Shown: positions 23,095 through 34,474, numbered from the stretch's first letter. The stretch: 64,000 bases of DNA from Bryum argenteum (GCA_037043015.1 CM073324.1:10065013-10129012); one strand, 5' to 3'. The notes: generated by a model from the sequence alone, not told the origin. Numbers and translations are program-made.

Positions 23095-23160
23095 GATTGC
23101 AAGGGGTGTGCGCGCGCACACTCCTTGAAACAATCAACCAAGTGAAACAATCAACCAAGT
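23095..23160 (+). repeat. Palindromic element end of the 0.4-2.5 kb type
   Basis: CAAGGGGTGTGCGCGCGCAC followed by ACTCCTTG is a variant of the palindromic ends at 412-740 and 2085-2477. It is followed by a doubled GAAACAATCAACCAAGT. With the foldback at 22,118 it probably brackets a roughly 1-kb insertion nested in the large transposon. Confidence 0.5.
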
Positions 23161-24258
23161 GAACTCCAATAAACATCCCATTTACTATATTAAAGCCATT
23201 TCAAACGTCTGATACCCGCCCATGAGGGATACCCGCCCATATTGATACCCGTCATACATTATAATTACTTGCTTAAGAACAAGAAAAATGAAAACATTTA
23301 GCAACACATGATAGTAAAAATGTTAATGTAGATATTGTAGAACTAACATCTTTCACATACAGTCGTTTGAGACTAAAGAATATTACCTTCTTTTACGATT
23401 CCAAATTTCTAAAATTGTCTTCACTGTAAAAAGAGCATTTAACCCCAGTCAAACATGTTCGCACATTTTGGTCAAGGGAGAGAAAAAAAACACTATTTCC
23501 TACATAAAACCTATAGATCTTCATTTTAATTTTTTTTTTTTTTTCTAGCGAAAAATTTATGTGATAAATAAATTCTTATCAATCATTTTGGATTTTTATT
23601 CTAAAGCATGTTGAGTTCACAAAAGAATAAAATGTGGCATAAAAGTTTGTCAAATAATTTCAATCTCGATCCTTTGCATATTTGTTTTGAATATGCTACA
23701 CACCTTTTCCATGTCTAGAAATTGGTTTTAAGGTAACCAACATGATCATGCCAATCATGATTTTAAAGAAGTTAGACCTTGTATAGTGAATTTTTTTTAA
23801 GCCAAGTGAAATTAAAGTGTGCTAGACCACTCAATACAATTAAGCAAATGAATTATTCTTATGATTTCAAATGCTATAATATTTTAATCCTTCCGATGCA
23901 TAGTAGCCTAAAAAATTTGGTGGCTTTATATCAATGTTTATTTTAAGATTCTAGGATTAGAAGTCTTAAATTTCACTCTAAAACTAGATTTTAAAGCCAC
24001 TTTTTGATAGTGACAAATTTGAAGTGTTTCTTGAAGAATAATGGCCTAGGCTTTTCGGGGCTAAAGAGTCGTCAACCATAAAACATCTTCCACATGAAGT
24101 CATATTAGAATCAAAACAAACAAAATGGCCTATGTTAGTCTATATTCACATGAACCATGTGGTCGGATGGTGAATTTTGGTATAAGTTATCAATATTTTA
24201 TTGAATAGAAATCAAAACAATTGTCAAATAGACTCTAAATTACACCATATTAACCATT
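23161..24258. promoter_or_regulatory. Divergent intergenic region of the large transposon, right part
   Basis: AT-rich non-coding DNA upstream of the plus-strand gene, the expected site of its promoter. A short GATACCCGCCCATA repeat lies at 23,213-23,262. I see no gene and no specific regulatory site. Confidence 0.3.
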
Positions 24259-26741
24259 ATGATATTGTGTTCCAATGATGATCAGGTTGCCATGCCTCGC
24301 AACGTCGGAACCAACTGCAAAATCGACAAGACATGGGAGAAGCACGGATGGTGGATTGTAGAAGAGGACCCCTCAAAGCCTTATTTGTGGATGACGCACC
24401 AACCTTTTAAAATAAGGGACCGTACGTCAGCGTTAGGCAAAGCGTTTTGGCGAGATTCAAGCAATTACTACCCGCCCATCGTCCGACATGATATATGTGA
24501 TGTGTCCCCCGATGTCTTGATGAAGCAATGCGTAAGACTTCTCTGTCGAGACGACTCTTTCTTGCATCCATTCCGAATCCTTGCTTGCAAGTTAAGGTCC
24601 GTGAAATTTTCTCAATACCTTGCAGAAATTTTGGTGAATATCGCTCCTGCAGATGCGTGACAAATGGCGGGAGAGCATATGTCACATTGTCTAGGGTTAT
24701 CACAGGAGGATGTGGCACGAGCAATGGTTCTTATGGATGCCCATATTAAGTCTGAAGCATTACTAGAGGCGGATCCAACACATGCAACATCACAAGGTCC
24801 ACCACCAACCAGGAAGAGACGGATCCAATTCATCGTAGTTATGTTATTGGAGGTGAGTTGGATTACCAAGCACTTCAAAGATTGCACAATCATGTGCCCG
24901 TCCAGCGATCATGACCGACTCGAGCCGCTTTGTATGAAGTGTTCCTCTATCCGGAAGAGGACGTCCTTCAAAGCGCCACGACGTGAGAGAGAGCGACATA
25001 GCATCCCGGTTCGGGTGGACAATCGTCGAATGTGGCTCAAGTGGTGCGAGGTCACCGGACGAGGATCGAGGGCACGTGGTAGGGGTAGTGGGTCTACAAC
25101 CATGAGGTTTCCAACAAAGCGGGAGCATCTCTTATGATTCGAGTTCTTGGCTGAATGTATCGGCGGTGGAGGACGAGTTTCGAAAATATCGGACCAGGGG
25201 ACGAAGAGGATTGAGTCGGAACCGAGGATGGCGTTGGAGGCCTCAACGTCAAGTAAGTTCCTAGCACCGATACCTACTGAAGCAGAAATCGCGAAAGGAT
25301 CACTATGGGGGGACATTGTATTCGAGGTGAAGATCGACAAGATTATCCAAGTGGAGAGTCCTTTGACAAACCATCGGGTACTCTCTGCAAAGAGAGTTAG
25401 AGAGGTTTATGACTTTATGAGACATCCAGAGAACAAGACTTGTGTGAGCAAGTTGGTTCTTCGTCCGATCAAGTACATTGTGGATGTCACTCTTGACGAT
25501 GGTGTGGTTCGGCAAGAAGAGGTGGCATTCCCCCTCGAAAGAGCTCAACGAGAGTTCCAACGCATATTTGATACACACGGATTAGCGTCTATTCACGGTA
25601 CAACACATTCTCAGTTGTGTTGGCTTCAGGAGAGGATCATTTGGGAGCTAGTGGATGGACAACACATTGTTGCAGCCTGCAATTTTGCGAAGGAAGAGGT
25701 TGCCCAACACAAACTCTCACATGCTGAGTTTATTAACATCTTTGAAATGCGGGAGGCAACATTTGTCGTATACGATGATCCTGCATTGTACCTAGCGAAG
25801 TCCGCGCGGGTCAACAAGAAGGAATGGAATAGGACAAAATATTCCACCATGGATGAGGACTTGAGAAAGCTACGCGAGATTTGGGAGTTGTATGGGAAGC
25901 CTGATAGCTTGGTTCGTGCAGACGATGAACGCAGGGCTAAAGCTCTGGTGTGTGCGGCTAATGCAGTGCAGAAGAACCTTGTTGAGGGCAACAAAGGTAT
26001 AACAATCAAGAGGTTGGCAAAGCAGATGCATGACTTGACCATTCATGCGTGGAATCGTCGGCGCGAGTGTTACGAAGCTATCCTTCAAGTGTGCAAGGAC
26101 TACGAAGATGGCCATCTCTTTTATAGCAAGGAAGAGGAGAAGAAGTGGAAGGCGTTTGCGGACAAAGAACAACCTAGATCCTCTCTTGTGGATGTACGGG
26201 AGCATCGGAAGCGAATGACCATGCATTGGTTGAGGCCAAAATGTGGTTCCACAACCGCTTATCTACGGCTAGTCAAGTCTTGTGCGGCTAAGCCGATGGG
26301 GGTGACGACCTTGGACCTCGACAATCATATTACTTTCACGCCATCAAGGATGCGTCTAGGGATACCCGTACTATTGCAGGTGCAGTTGACCGGATCATGA
26401 GACAAGAAGCGGTCGCTAATATCACTCGTTGGTTAATGGTGTCCAACAAAGAGTGCTCACCTAATTCCATGGAAGAGTTCTTCCACATATCTGTACGGAA
26501 GTATTTTCCCGGGAGCAAGGAGCAAATTGATGCATTTGGCAAGGACTTGGCCAAAGACACAAAAGCCGCATGGGCTAAACCTACACGAGAGAAGGTGCCC
26601 AAGTTGGCAGACATAAGTGAACTTATTCCCACCTCCATCAAGGTTCACTATCAGGACATTGCAACAAGAACACATGGACAAGTGGAAGCATCGGCAGATG
26701 AGGTGGTGCCACTCACCGTCACATGGAAGTGGGTGTTCTGA
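24259..26741 (+). pseudogene. ParB/DGQHR-domain protein of the transposon
   Basis: One frame runs from 24,259 to 26,400 with only two in-frame TGA codons (24,658 and 25,135). A one-base shift near 26,230 leads to the frame continuing to 26,741. The centre of the product (about 25,310-25,680) reads like a ParB/sulfiredoxin-type fold: VKIDKIIQVESPLTNHR, then KRVREVYDFM, then LVLRPI, then WELVDGQHIVAACNFA. The last resembles the DGQHR/DGxHR signature of ParB-like and DndB-like proteins. A long helical, charged region follows (25,740-26,230), including KEWNRTKYSTMDEDLRKLRE. The extreme N-terminus (24,292-24,600), with KTWEKHGWWIVEEDPSKPYL, is not recognised. In bacteria and phages such domains bind DNA or nucleotides and are often fused to methyltransferases, and the downstream coding sequence fits that (see 26,857-28,081). 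The true start could be the ATG at 24,292. Confidence 0.55.
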
Positions 26742-26856
26742 GTTCGAAGGCCAACTCGCACCAAAGACACCGATCATCTTATGGTTCGAGCTTGGGAAGG
26801 ATTATTTCATCCTGGTGTCCGTGATTGACACAATCATACTTATGGGTTGTTGATTG

Positions 26857-28081
26857 TCGGCGTGGTGGGGGAAAAGCGTGGAGACGGTCCTTAGGAAGAA
26901 GAAGCGATTCACCAAAGTTATTGCACAATTGTCGGCGTGGATGACGGGCGTTGAACGATGGAACAAGATTCTCTTTGTTACCACCAAACGTGTTTGCTAA
27001 TGCCGAGTTGTTCGCGAAGCTCAAACTTCCCGGGTGGCACTCAACGACATGGATGTTGGGCATTTGGCGCAAACTCGGTTGATCGAGATGCCCTCAACTT
27101 TCACAGGGGTGGTCGATTCTGAAGCGGTGGAACCATTTGGAGGTGTTGTTGTTTATATGCAACACCCTGTTGATACTTCCCCCAACCAGAATTATGTTTC
27201 TGGAGATCGTCCACTACCACTTGTATTTCACGATCAATGGAGTGAGACACATCAACCGTCGGAGGGTGATAGACTCGAGCGATCGCCATCCGAGCTCTCT
27301 AGACTGGTCGATGCGTATTTGCCAATTGGTTGGGGTTTGGCTGCGTATAACATTACAACGGCCATTCCGACAATCTTTCATGGAGGTTTCCATGGATCGG
27401 AGATCATTGTCATTGATGATAGCCTAGAAAGGCTAAACTTCTTGTATACAAAGTTGTTTGTCAACTTCCAAGGACAATTTCAGATCCCTGAGATGACGGG
27501 TGCAACAAGGAGCACTAGCGTTGGCATTTCCGAGGGCGAAGATCCGATGAACATAGGTTCAGAGGAAGGCGGTAGTGACGAGGACGAGCTTGGAGATGAA
27601 GCGGATACTTCTATTCCAGCACCATACACATTGGCAAATGTACGACAGCCGCGTGAGTATAGATGCATGATGTACCTCGCCGATCATAACTCATGTGACG
27701 ACGGACTTCATTCGTCTGTGGAACCTAATGGCTTTGAGGAAGGATCAGAGATACCGGAGGTGGTTCTAGATACTCCAATTCAAACGAGACCAATGGTGCC
27801 ATCCATTCCACAATCTACAGAATCAGCGGAGACCATAGCTTTCAATGAGGCCTTCGCACCAATGATGACATTTAGAGACGGCTTCTACTATAACACGATG
27901 GCATAAAATACACTCGCCACGGTGAGCCGGCGATTCTTACACGCATTTGTGAGTCTGCGTCCATCGGTCTTCAAGATTCTATTGATCCCCAGTGTCGGCG
28001 GGCGCAATGGGATCGTATGGTACATGAGGCCTATGAAGCGCGTGCAGTAGGACAATGGAGGAGGATGATTAGAGCATCGTG
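26857..28081 (+). pseudogene. Methyltransferase-like C-terminal part of the ParB-like gene
   Basis: Protein-like sequence continues in shifting frames: 26,857-26,999 (KKRFTKVIAQLSAWMTGVER, then NKILFVTTKRV), 26,994-27,083 (FANAELFAKLKLPGWHSTTW, then MLGIWRKLG), 27,034-27,906, and 27,905-28,081, ending WRRMIRAS and a stop. A strand 'KILFVTT', an 'AELFAKL' helix and a closing 'W.RKLG' resemble the segment after the catalytic motif of amino-methyltransferases. Later SELSRLVDAYLPIGWGLAAY and then GSEIIVIDDSLERLNFLYTK resemble the 'xxLI..yt..G..V.D.f.G.G' and 'GR..I.ID.d.e' SAM-binding motifs placed after it, as in the beta-class permuted order. The glycine-rich motif and a DPPY-type motif are not visible, so it may be catalytically dead or too decayed. 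An acidic tail (about 27,530-27,620) follows. The assignment is inference. Confidence 0.4.
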
Positions 28082-28785
28082 AGATTTATAAGTAGCAAGT
28101 CAATATGATGTTTAGGTGACATGTTAGGTTTGATTGATATGTTTGAGTAAAGTATGAGATGTTTGGTTATAGTATTATGCATGTTATATTATAGTATTTA
28201 CTATCAGTTTCTAAAGTACGTTTATGAATTTTATGTATGGATTTTCATATAATATAGAGCGAGATGCTACATATTTTCTCGTTGAATAGCACATGTTGGC
28301 CTTTTATCTCTTATAAAGTATGTTTGTTGTATAAATGCCAAAAATAGTATATAAATGTCATATAGCAATGTACAACGTAGAAGTTCGTAATCAAAATTGT
28401 ATTGAATCTAAAAAGAAAGACTATAGGAAGTTCAAGGACAAAATTGAATCTTTGAAATTCTTTAAATTTCAATTTTTGCACTCCAAGACGTGACGTTGTC
28501 CTTCATATTGATCCATTGGGATTTGTATTCCAAAAAATTATATGGTACACAAAATAATAAAATAGATGTTGGCAATATTTGAATATAATAATTTGGTAGT
28601 ATTTACAAAGCAATAAAACATGATTTAGCAACAAATTTGTTAATTAAAAAAATACTATTTCTCATTAGTTTAAGTTTGGTGCCTCCACATTTAAATTTTT
28701 TTTTTTGTGTGGAATTTTTGTTGTTTTTTTTCATTTTGGAGGAAAATGTTGTTGTTTTGACATGCCATTGAGTGCACTTGGCAAA
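28082..28785. other. Right subterminal non-coding region of the transposon
   Basis: AT-rich DNA between the stop at 28,081 and the right terminal repeat. No ORF or repeat is supported. It shares only the terminal repeat with the left end. Confidence 0.5.
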
Positions 28786-28810
28786 GTGCATAATTGCTTA
28801 ATTGCGTGTT
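28786..28810 (-). repeat. Right terminal inverted repeat of the large transposon
   Basis: Twenty-five bases, starting GTGCATAATTGC and ending GCGTGTT, are followed by ATAG. A third copy of this terminus lies at 3477-3501. Confidence 0.85.
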
Positions 28811-28865
28811 ATAGAACTATCTCTTGTGCTACCTGGCAAATGAACCTTCTAACGGCTGATGGAGT

Positions 28866-29045
28866 AGCCCTTCCTATGTCCTTTGAGTTGAAGGGACTAA
28901 CACATGGAGAATTGCATCAACTTGTAGCCCTTCCTATGTACTTTGAGTTGATGGGACTAACACGTGGAAAATTGCATCAAGTCGTAGCCCTTCCTATGTC
29001 CTTTGAGTTGAAGGGACTAACACATGGAAAATTGCATCAACTCTA
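28866..29045 (+). repeat. Three tandem 60-bp units
   Basis: The unit GTAGCCCTTCCTATGTCCTT, continuing TGAGTTGAAGGGACTAACAC, occurs three times at exactly 60-bp spacing (28,866, 28,926 and 28,986). Because 60 is a multiple of three, one frame is open through all units and encodes a 20-residue repeat (VALPMSFELKGLTHGELHQL). The array starts 56 bp outside the transposon's right end. Confidence 0.85.
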
Positions 29046-29399
29046 GTATTCGATCGTTCTCCAACTAAAACCCTAATATTAGCCCTCAAGAGTAAAGTTC
29101 CTCCGCATAAACTTTTGTACATCTAATTTAACCATGTTCATCATTTTGGACTTTTCACTTTGTTGATAGGGGGAGAACTTTTGCTTCCCTCTTCCCTCTT
29201 GACAAAAAATTGGGATAGCATCGGATGAAGCCCCACCCCTACTCGGATCTTGGCCCCTCGCAATAAAGCTCCATTTCCCGACGACCACCTACTACCATGG
29301 GGATGGATGGTGTTGCCAGAGGAATTTTTGGATCACTGTAAATCATTGCTACAAGCGTTTCTCGGGGGCAAGGGAAGGGAGGGATAAAGAGCCCCCTAA

Positions 29400-29640
29400 A
29401 GTTTCAATGTGTAGGTTTAAATTGCCAAGGAGTAGGCCTACCAAGGTAATTGGTGGTCGCAGGCCCTATTTTTTTCATTCAAACTTATCAAAAAGTGTAG
29501 TAGGGGTCTGAATAAAAAATTCCAGGGATTCTGAAGAAAAAATGTCATTGGCTGATAGGAGCTCCAAAGAACGCTGGTAGCACTCTTTTACAGGGGCCCG
29601 GAGTTGCTCTACTAAACTTTCACATACATTGAGCTAAAAT
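29400..29640 (+). pseudogene. Remnant of a LINE endonuclease start
   Basis: The frame at about 29,403 reads FQCVGLNCQGVGLPR, which resembles the start of L1-type endonuclease domains (xxLNCQGLGxP). Stops and low similarity follow. A later KKKCHWLIGAPKNAGS string stays in a similar frame. It differs from the LINE that begins at about 29,821, so it would be a separate older fragment. Confidence 0.3.
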
Positions 29641-29820
29641 GACAAACTAAAGAAGTTAGGACACAGATTCATTGAACGTTCGATAATAGTAAACACACAC
29701 TCTACAGCAAAAAAGTCATCGTAGAACAAAACTTCCTAGATAATTGGGTAACTAGAAAATGCAAGCGGTAGTGCAGGAGTGTCACCATCCTTAATTATTA
29801 ACACGTTGTAGCGCTGCCAA

Positions 29821-30174
29821 ATGGACGAGGGAGAGCCGGACTCGGGAGGTTCCACCCCACGCACTCCTTACGAATTTTCTGCCAGAGACGAAGCAGGTCA
29901 ACAACGTGAGGTACCGGAGTATCTCCAGCCATTGTTCTATGAATGGTTACAGGAGCGCCAGCTGATACAGCCGGCCAATGAGCAGCTAACGCCCAACCGC
30001 TCTCACGTCAACAACAAATCTCATGCTTGTCGTCATGCAGCCAACGAAGCTGGAGTGCAACGGCGCTTCAACAACATCCAAAGAGTCAGAACTAGTCAGT
30101 CACCACGGCGCTTAGCCTCGGCTGGACCCGCGACCCGAACACTTGAGCACCCTTCCCCAATCAAGGAGAAATAA
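29821..30174 (+). CDS. LINE ORF1 remnant
   Basis: An open frame of 117 codons starts at an ATG. The sequence is polar, with Glu/Gln-rich and Arg-rich parts (EYLQPLFYEWLQERQLIQ near the middle) and no recognised domain. It ends right where the ORF2 endonuclease homology begins, which supports an ORF1/ORF2 arrangement. It lacks a zinc knuckle or an RNA-recognition motif that I can see, so it may be truncated. Confidence 0.4.
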   Translation: MDEGEPDSGGSTPRTPYEFSARDEAGQQREVPEYLQPLFYEWLQERQLIQPANEQLTPNRSHVNNKSHACRHAANEAGVQRRFNNIQRVRTSQSPRRLASAGPATRTLEHPSPIKEK

Positions 30175-33100
30175 AGCTCTCAATTTTGACCCAAAACGTG
30201 CAGGGCCTGAACAACCCTGACAGGATGAATCGCGTTCGTGGATATTTTCTTCCCTTACTTTCGCAGGTAGACGTTCTCATGCTATAGGAGCACAAACTTT
30301 GTGGTAACAAGGCGAGCGATCTCGACAAGGCCGTATGGCCCCTGGCCACCTTCTTCTCCATAGATACATTGCCGGCATATGGTCATGATGAAGATGAACC
30401 GGGCGCGGACAGCGGCGGTATTTGCATATGGATATCTCCATTCATCAAGCATATGGTGGTCTCCAATGGCCAAGACAGATCCGGACGTACCTTATGGGTT
30501 TGGCTCTCCGGTCTCCCTGGTAGCGATATCGCCATCTTGAACATCTATGCTCCCAATTCCTCGAGAGAAAGGAGAGTGCTGTGGGATCAGGTGGCGGCAA
30601 CTCTCCCGCACAATTGCCGATGGGTACTAGGCGGCGACTGGAACGTCGTTGAGTCGCGTGAAGACAAGTCGAGCGTAGATGGTAACATCCTGGCAGGGGC
30701 CGAGTGGGTGAGTTTCCATCAGCTGATCGTTGGACTGGAGGTCGCTGATCCTTTTTATAGAACCAGGGCTATCAAGTACACGTGGGACAACCGAATGAAG
30801 GATTCCAAGCGCGTCCTAGCGCGCCTTGATAGAATCTTCTCCTTCGTCAACCCTTCTGGAAGCCCCAGTCAAGTTGAATATCACATAAGGGGTGATTGTG
30901 GTCATTCTGACCATTTGCCCGTATGGCGCTCCCTGGAGCTCAAGAGGCCAATTGAACGGCCTTCAATGTGGAAGATGAACTGTCGGTATCTTGACGACGA
31001 GAAGGTCAAAGCTACCTTCGCCACCATCTGGTCCTCCCATCCTACCTTAGGCTTTTTCGAAAAGACGCTCCGGTGCGTTTGCTTTTTCAAAGGCTACTGT
31101 AAGCAACAAGCAAAAGCCAACAGAGAACAGGAAGTACGACTCCGGACTGATCTTGCCTATGCCATGGAGCTGCTGCAGGTTGATCCAAGCAGCCCACACA
31201 ATGAGCAGCGTCTTAGTAGTTGCGCGGACGACCTGGAAAAACTGGAGCTCATCAAACTCCGTGGGCAACAGGTGAGAAATTGCATCAAGTGGATGCAGGT
31301 CGAAGACTCAGGCTCGAAAGAATTTTATCGTGCGACCAAAAAGCACTCCGGGGCTTTGCACATTACGGAACTTGTGGACCGATTAGGCGTCCCTCGGCAT
31401 GACCGCTCCGAACTTGAAGAAATATGCATCCAATACTACCAATCCTTGTACCAACCGGGTCCTCGCACAAAAGCTGTTATGGCAGCTCGTGCCGAGGTTC
31501 TCGAGTGTTTGGAGGACAAGCTCTCTCCAAAAGCTCAAAGGCAGCTAGACGCTCCCATTTCGGTAGGAGAGCTCACCACCGCTCTCCGAGCCATGGCTGC
31601 CCACAAGGCGCGTGGCAAGGACGGGCTGACAACAAAATTCTATCAAAAATTCTGGCCGCTAATGATGGATGACTATATGAAGATGATCAACGAGTCGCTG
31701 GCTGCTGAGCGGTTTCCAAGTAGTGTCACATGCGGGGTCTTGATGTTGTTGCACAAACTTGGCCCTCATAGCAACCTTTCGAACTGGAGGTTGATTGCGC
31801 TTCTCGACGTGGCGTGTAAAATATACGCTAAAGCCTTGCAGCTGCGCCTTCAACCCATTCTTGGCGAGATCATCTGTGACGACCAGTCACCTTTTCTTCC
31901 AGGAAGATTTATACTAGATAACATCATGCTCAAGCATGAAACTTTAGATTGGGCTCGCCATTCCTGACAGGATCTCATCTTTCTGAAACTTGACTTCAGT
32001 AAGGCCTACGATCGGGTTGACTGGGACTTTCTGTTGGCGGCCTTGACGAAACTTGGCTTCCCGCCAGGTTTTATTAAAATGATCCAGCTTATGTTTAGCG
32101 ACGCATCCAATCATGTGAATGTCAACGGCAAGCTTCCCCCCCCCCCTTCCCATCAAACGGGGCGTTTGGCAGGGTTGTCCGGTTGTCCCGTACCTGTTTC
32201 TCATAGTTTCAGAAGTGCTCAATGCGCTCGTGAAAAAACAGGTGGACCTAGGCCTCGTTAAAGGAATTGAGCCCCCCTTCGGCCGGTAGCAAGTGCTTCT
32301 TCAATACGTCGATGACACGAGTTTTACACTTAGAGGTGGCCGAGCCTCTATGGAACATCTGGTAGCCAAACTTCAGACTTTCTGCCTGGCGTCTAGCTTG
32401 GACCTCAACTGGGCCAAGTCGAGAGCCTACTGGGCACGCCACAATCGCAAACGGGACAGACCGAACTGGTGCGACCAGTTGCCACTCGCCTGGGCAGACG
32501 ACGGGGAGCTTACAAAGCTGCTACGCGTGTTATTCGGGATGGGCCCCTCCACCTCGGACGCAAACGCGTTCCTCAAGGCTCGCATCGATCAGACCCTCAC
32601 CAAATGAGGCAGGGCCAGGATGAACGCTTACGGGCGAGCGGTAAAAGTGAATGGCATCCTCTTGTCACGGCTCTGGTATTTTTTTGTCCATTAGGGTGGG
32701 ACTAGTGCTAGTGTATCTAAAATAAGAGGCCAACAGTTTGCATTCCTATGGTCAAGCGAAAATAGAAGGAGCCGTAACAAGGTGAATTGGATTACATGCT
32801 GCCAGCCGACAGCGCAGGGCGGACTTAATTTAATCAACCCCGAAGATGCGGTCTCCGCGCTCATGGTGAAATGGGTCATCAAGGCCACCGAACCCCTCAC
32901 TTCAAATCTCCACCTTATGCTTCGGTATAGGCTCACTCACTATCAGCCATTCCAACAAGAGAGGTGGACACCGAGCATGGAGTACTTTACGAGATCGAAT
33001 GCCCAAACGCATAGGGGGTCTAAAGTTTGGAATTGGGTCGCAGCTGCGTGAAGCAAGATGATCTCGAAGGTATCGTTTGTCGAACCGCAATGTTTTGAAT

Positions 33101-34474
33101 CTTTCCTCAATCTGAGTCTGTGGTGGAACGAGTACGTCCCGGTCATAGGTGCGGGATTCTCCAGAGAGAGGGTAGGCGAGCTACACTCCCGAGGCCTCTG
33201 TAAAATTCGGGACGCTTGGAACCACAGACAAGTTTGATTCTAGAACAATGAAGAAGCCTTCGACTACTTCGAAGTCCTCTCCGAAGAAGCTGAAGCCTGG
33301 GACGCGATGGTTGCAGCGTTCAGAGCGTATTCGGGTGGTTGGCTGCAGGGCTACGCTGAACTCTTGATAGATCACGAATATGTTGGTATATTCGCGATCT
33401 AAGACGCGAACAATGACAACACGTTATTAGTCGTGGTCAAATTCCAACCGGGGCTGCGCATCCCCCTACGCAATCAGGGTGTCGTTAGCACCGATATCCC
33501 CCTCACTTGCCTTGTCTACATAGTCACGCAGCGCACGCGGTGTTTGGCCCTTATAGACCCTGATGTAAGAGAGCACTCGAATACTATAGCCGCACAGGAA
33601 GGCGGACTCACCACCCGCTTCAGAGGCCACATTCGCAAAGTCAGGGTTTATTCCGTTGAGAGAGGTCAGCACAAGTACAAAGACCTGCTCTACTACGGAC
33701 GTATCGACATGTTGGAATTTGATCCGGGCCACGTTAACTTTCATGACGAGCTCTGCTTCTTGTCCTACACAATGAAGGCCGGCCGAGACTTACTGCGGGG
33801 ACATCACATTGTCCCGGATCTTCATCAAAAATAGGTGGGTACGCTACCGGATACCCACTAATTCCAATAGACTACAGTTTGGATGAAAGGCCGCACCATC
33901 AAAGAGGCAGGCCTTTTTTGGAGTGCATGGAACAAAGGTCTCGCCACGAATGAATGGCGTGGGCAGTTCAACTTAACAGTTGATCGAAACTGTCTGGTGT
34001 GTTCCACCGAAGCGTGTGAAACGGTTATGCACCGATTTTGGGAGTGTACTGTCGCACAGCAGGGTTGGCACTGGGCCTCACACATTTTCAATCTCCTAGT
34101 TGCCCCGCCAATCGCTCCTCCCGTACTTCGTTGGCGCCAGTTTAACTGGAAACAGACCATATTCAGCACCCGATTACCTCGTAGATATCGGAGCTTGGGA
34201 AGACAAGATATATCAGAAGATTTGGTTGGGGCTTGTGGATTATGGCTCAATTGTGTGGCAGAAGACCCTGGAGCGCTCCAAGAAGCATCCAGCAGCAGCT
34301 GCCCAACTCCGCGACACATTCTCTAAGCAATGGTGTAGGAACAGCATTTTAGCCACTCTCACGCTTTTAGAGGACAAGGTCCAATGGGTACTCGCAGGAC
34401 CCCTTGGCTCTTATCGTCCTCTCTTCCCGGCCCTTTACCAAAATGACCACATTTACGATTTAGATTCCTAGGCC
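30175..34474 (+). pseudogene. LINE ORF2: APE endonuclease, reverse transcriptase, zf-RVT
   Basis: Domains in order: APE-type endonuclease (30,180-30,930; start ILTQNVQGLNN, catalytic-region motifs GGDWNVV and GHSDHLPVW); reverse transcriptase (about 31,560-32,560; KARGKDGL, LDFSKAYDRVDWDF, QYVDDTSF as the active-site YxDD box); connection region; and a C-terminal zf-RVT segment (33,883-34,165; CLVCSTEACETVMHRFWEC). A further C-terminal part is in another frame (IWLGLVDYGSIVWQKTLERS). Breaks: in-frame stops at about 30,285, 31,965, 32,287, 32,605, 32,692, 33,049, 33,235, 33,241, 33,400, 33,832, 33,871 and 33,880; one frameshift at the poly-C run near 32,137-32,149; and one near 34,170-34,200. 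Everything between 32,150 and about 34,165 otherwise stays in one frame. It cannot make a full protein. Confidence 0.8.

Larger units (their letters stand above)
16971..28810. mobile_element. 11.84-kb two-gene DNA transposon (DUF7869-like / ParB-like)
   Basis: The ends are 25-bp inverted repeats: AACGCGCAATTAAGCAATTA at 16,971 onward, and its mirror ending TTGCTTAATTGCGTGTT at 28,810. They match at 24 of 25 positions. ATAG flanks both ends directly (16,967-16,970 and 28,811-28,814), a 4-bp target duplication. Inside are two divergent gene remnants: a minus-strand gene at 17,560-20,741 with a DUF7869-like core, and a plus-strand gene at 24,259-28,081 with ParB-like and methyltransferase-like parts. 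The 3.5-kb space between their 5' ends carries a separate small insertion (22,118-23,150). A truncated relative lies at 2803-3501. The combination of genes does not match a transposon superfamily I can name with confidence. Both genes are broken, so this copy cannot move by itself. Confidence 0.8.
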
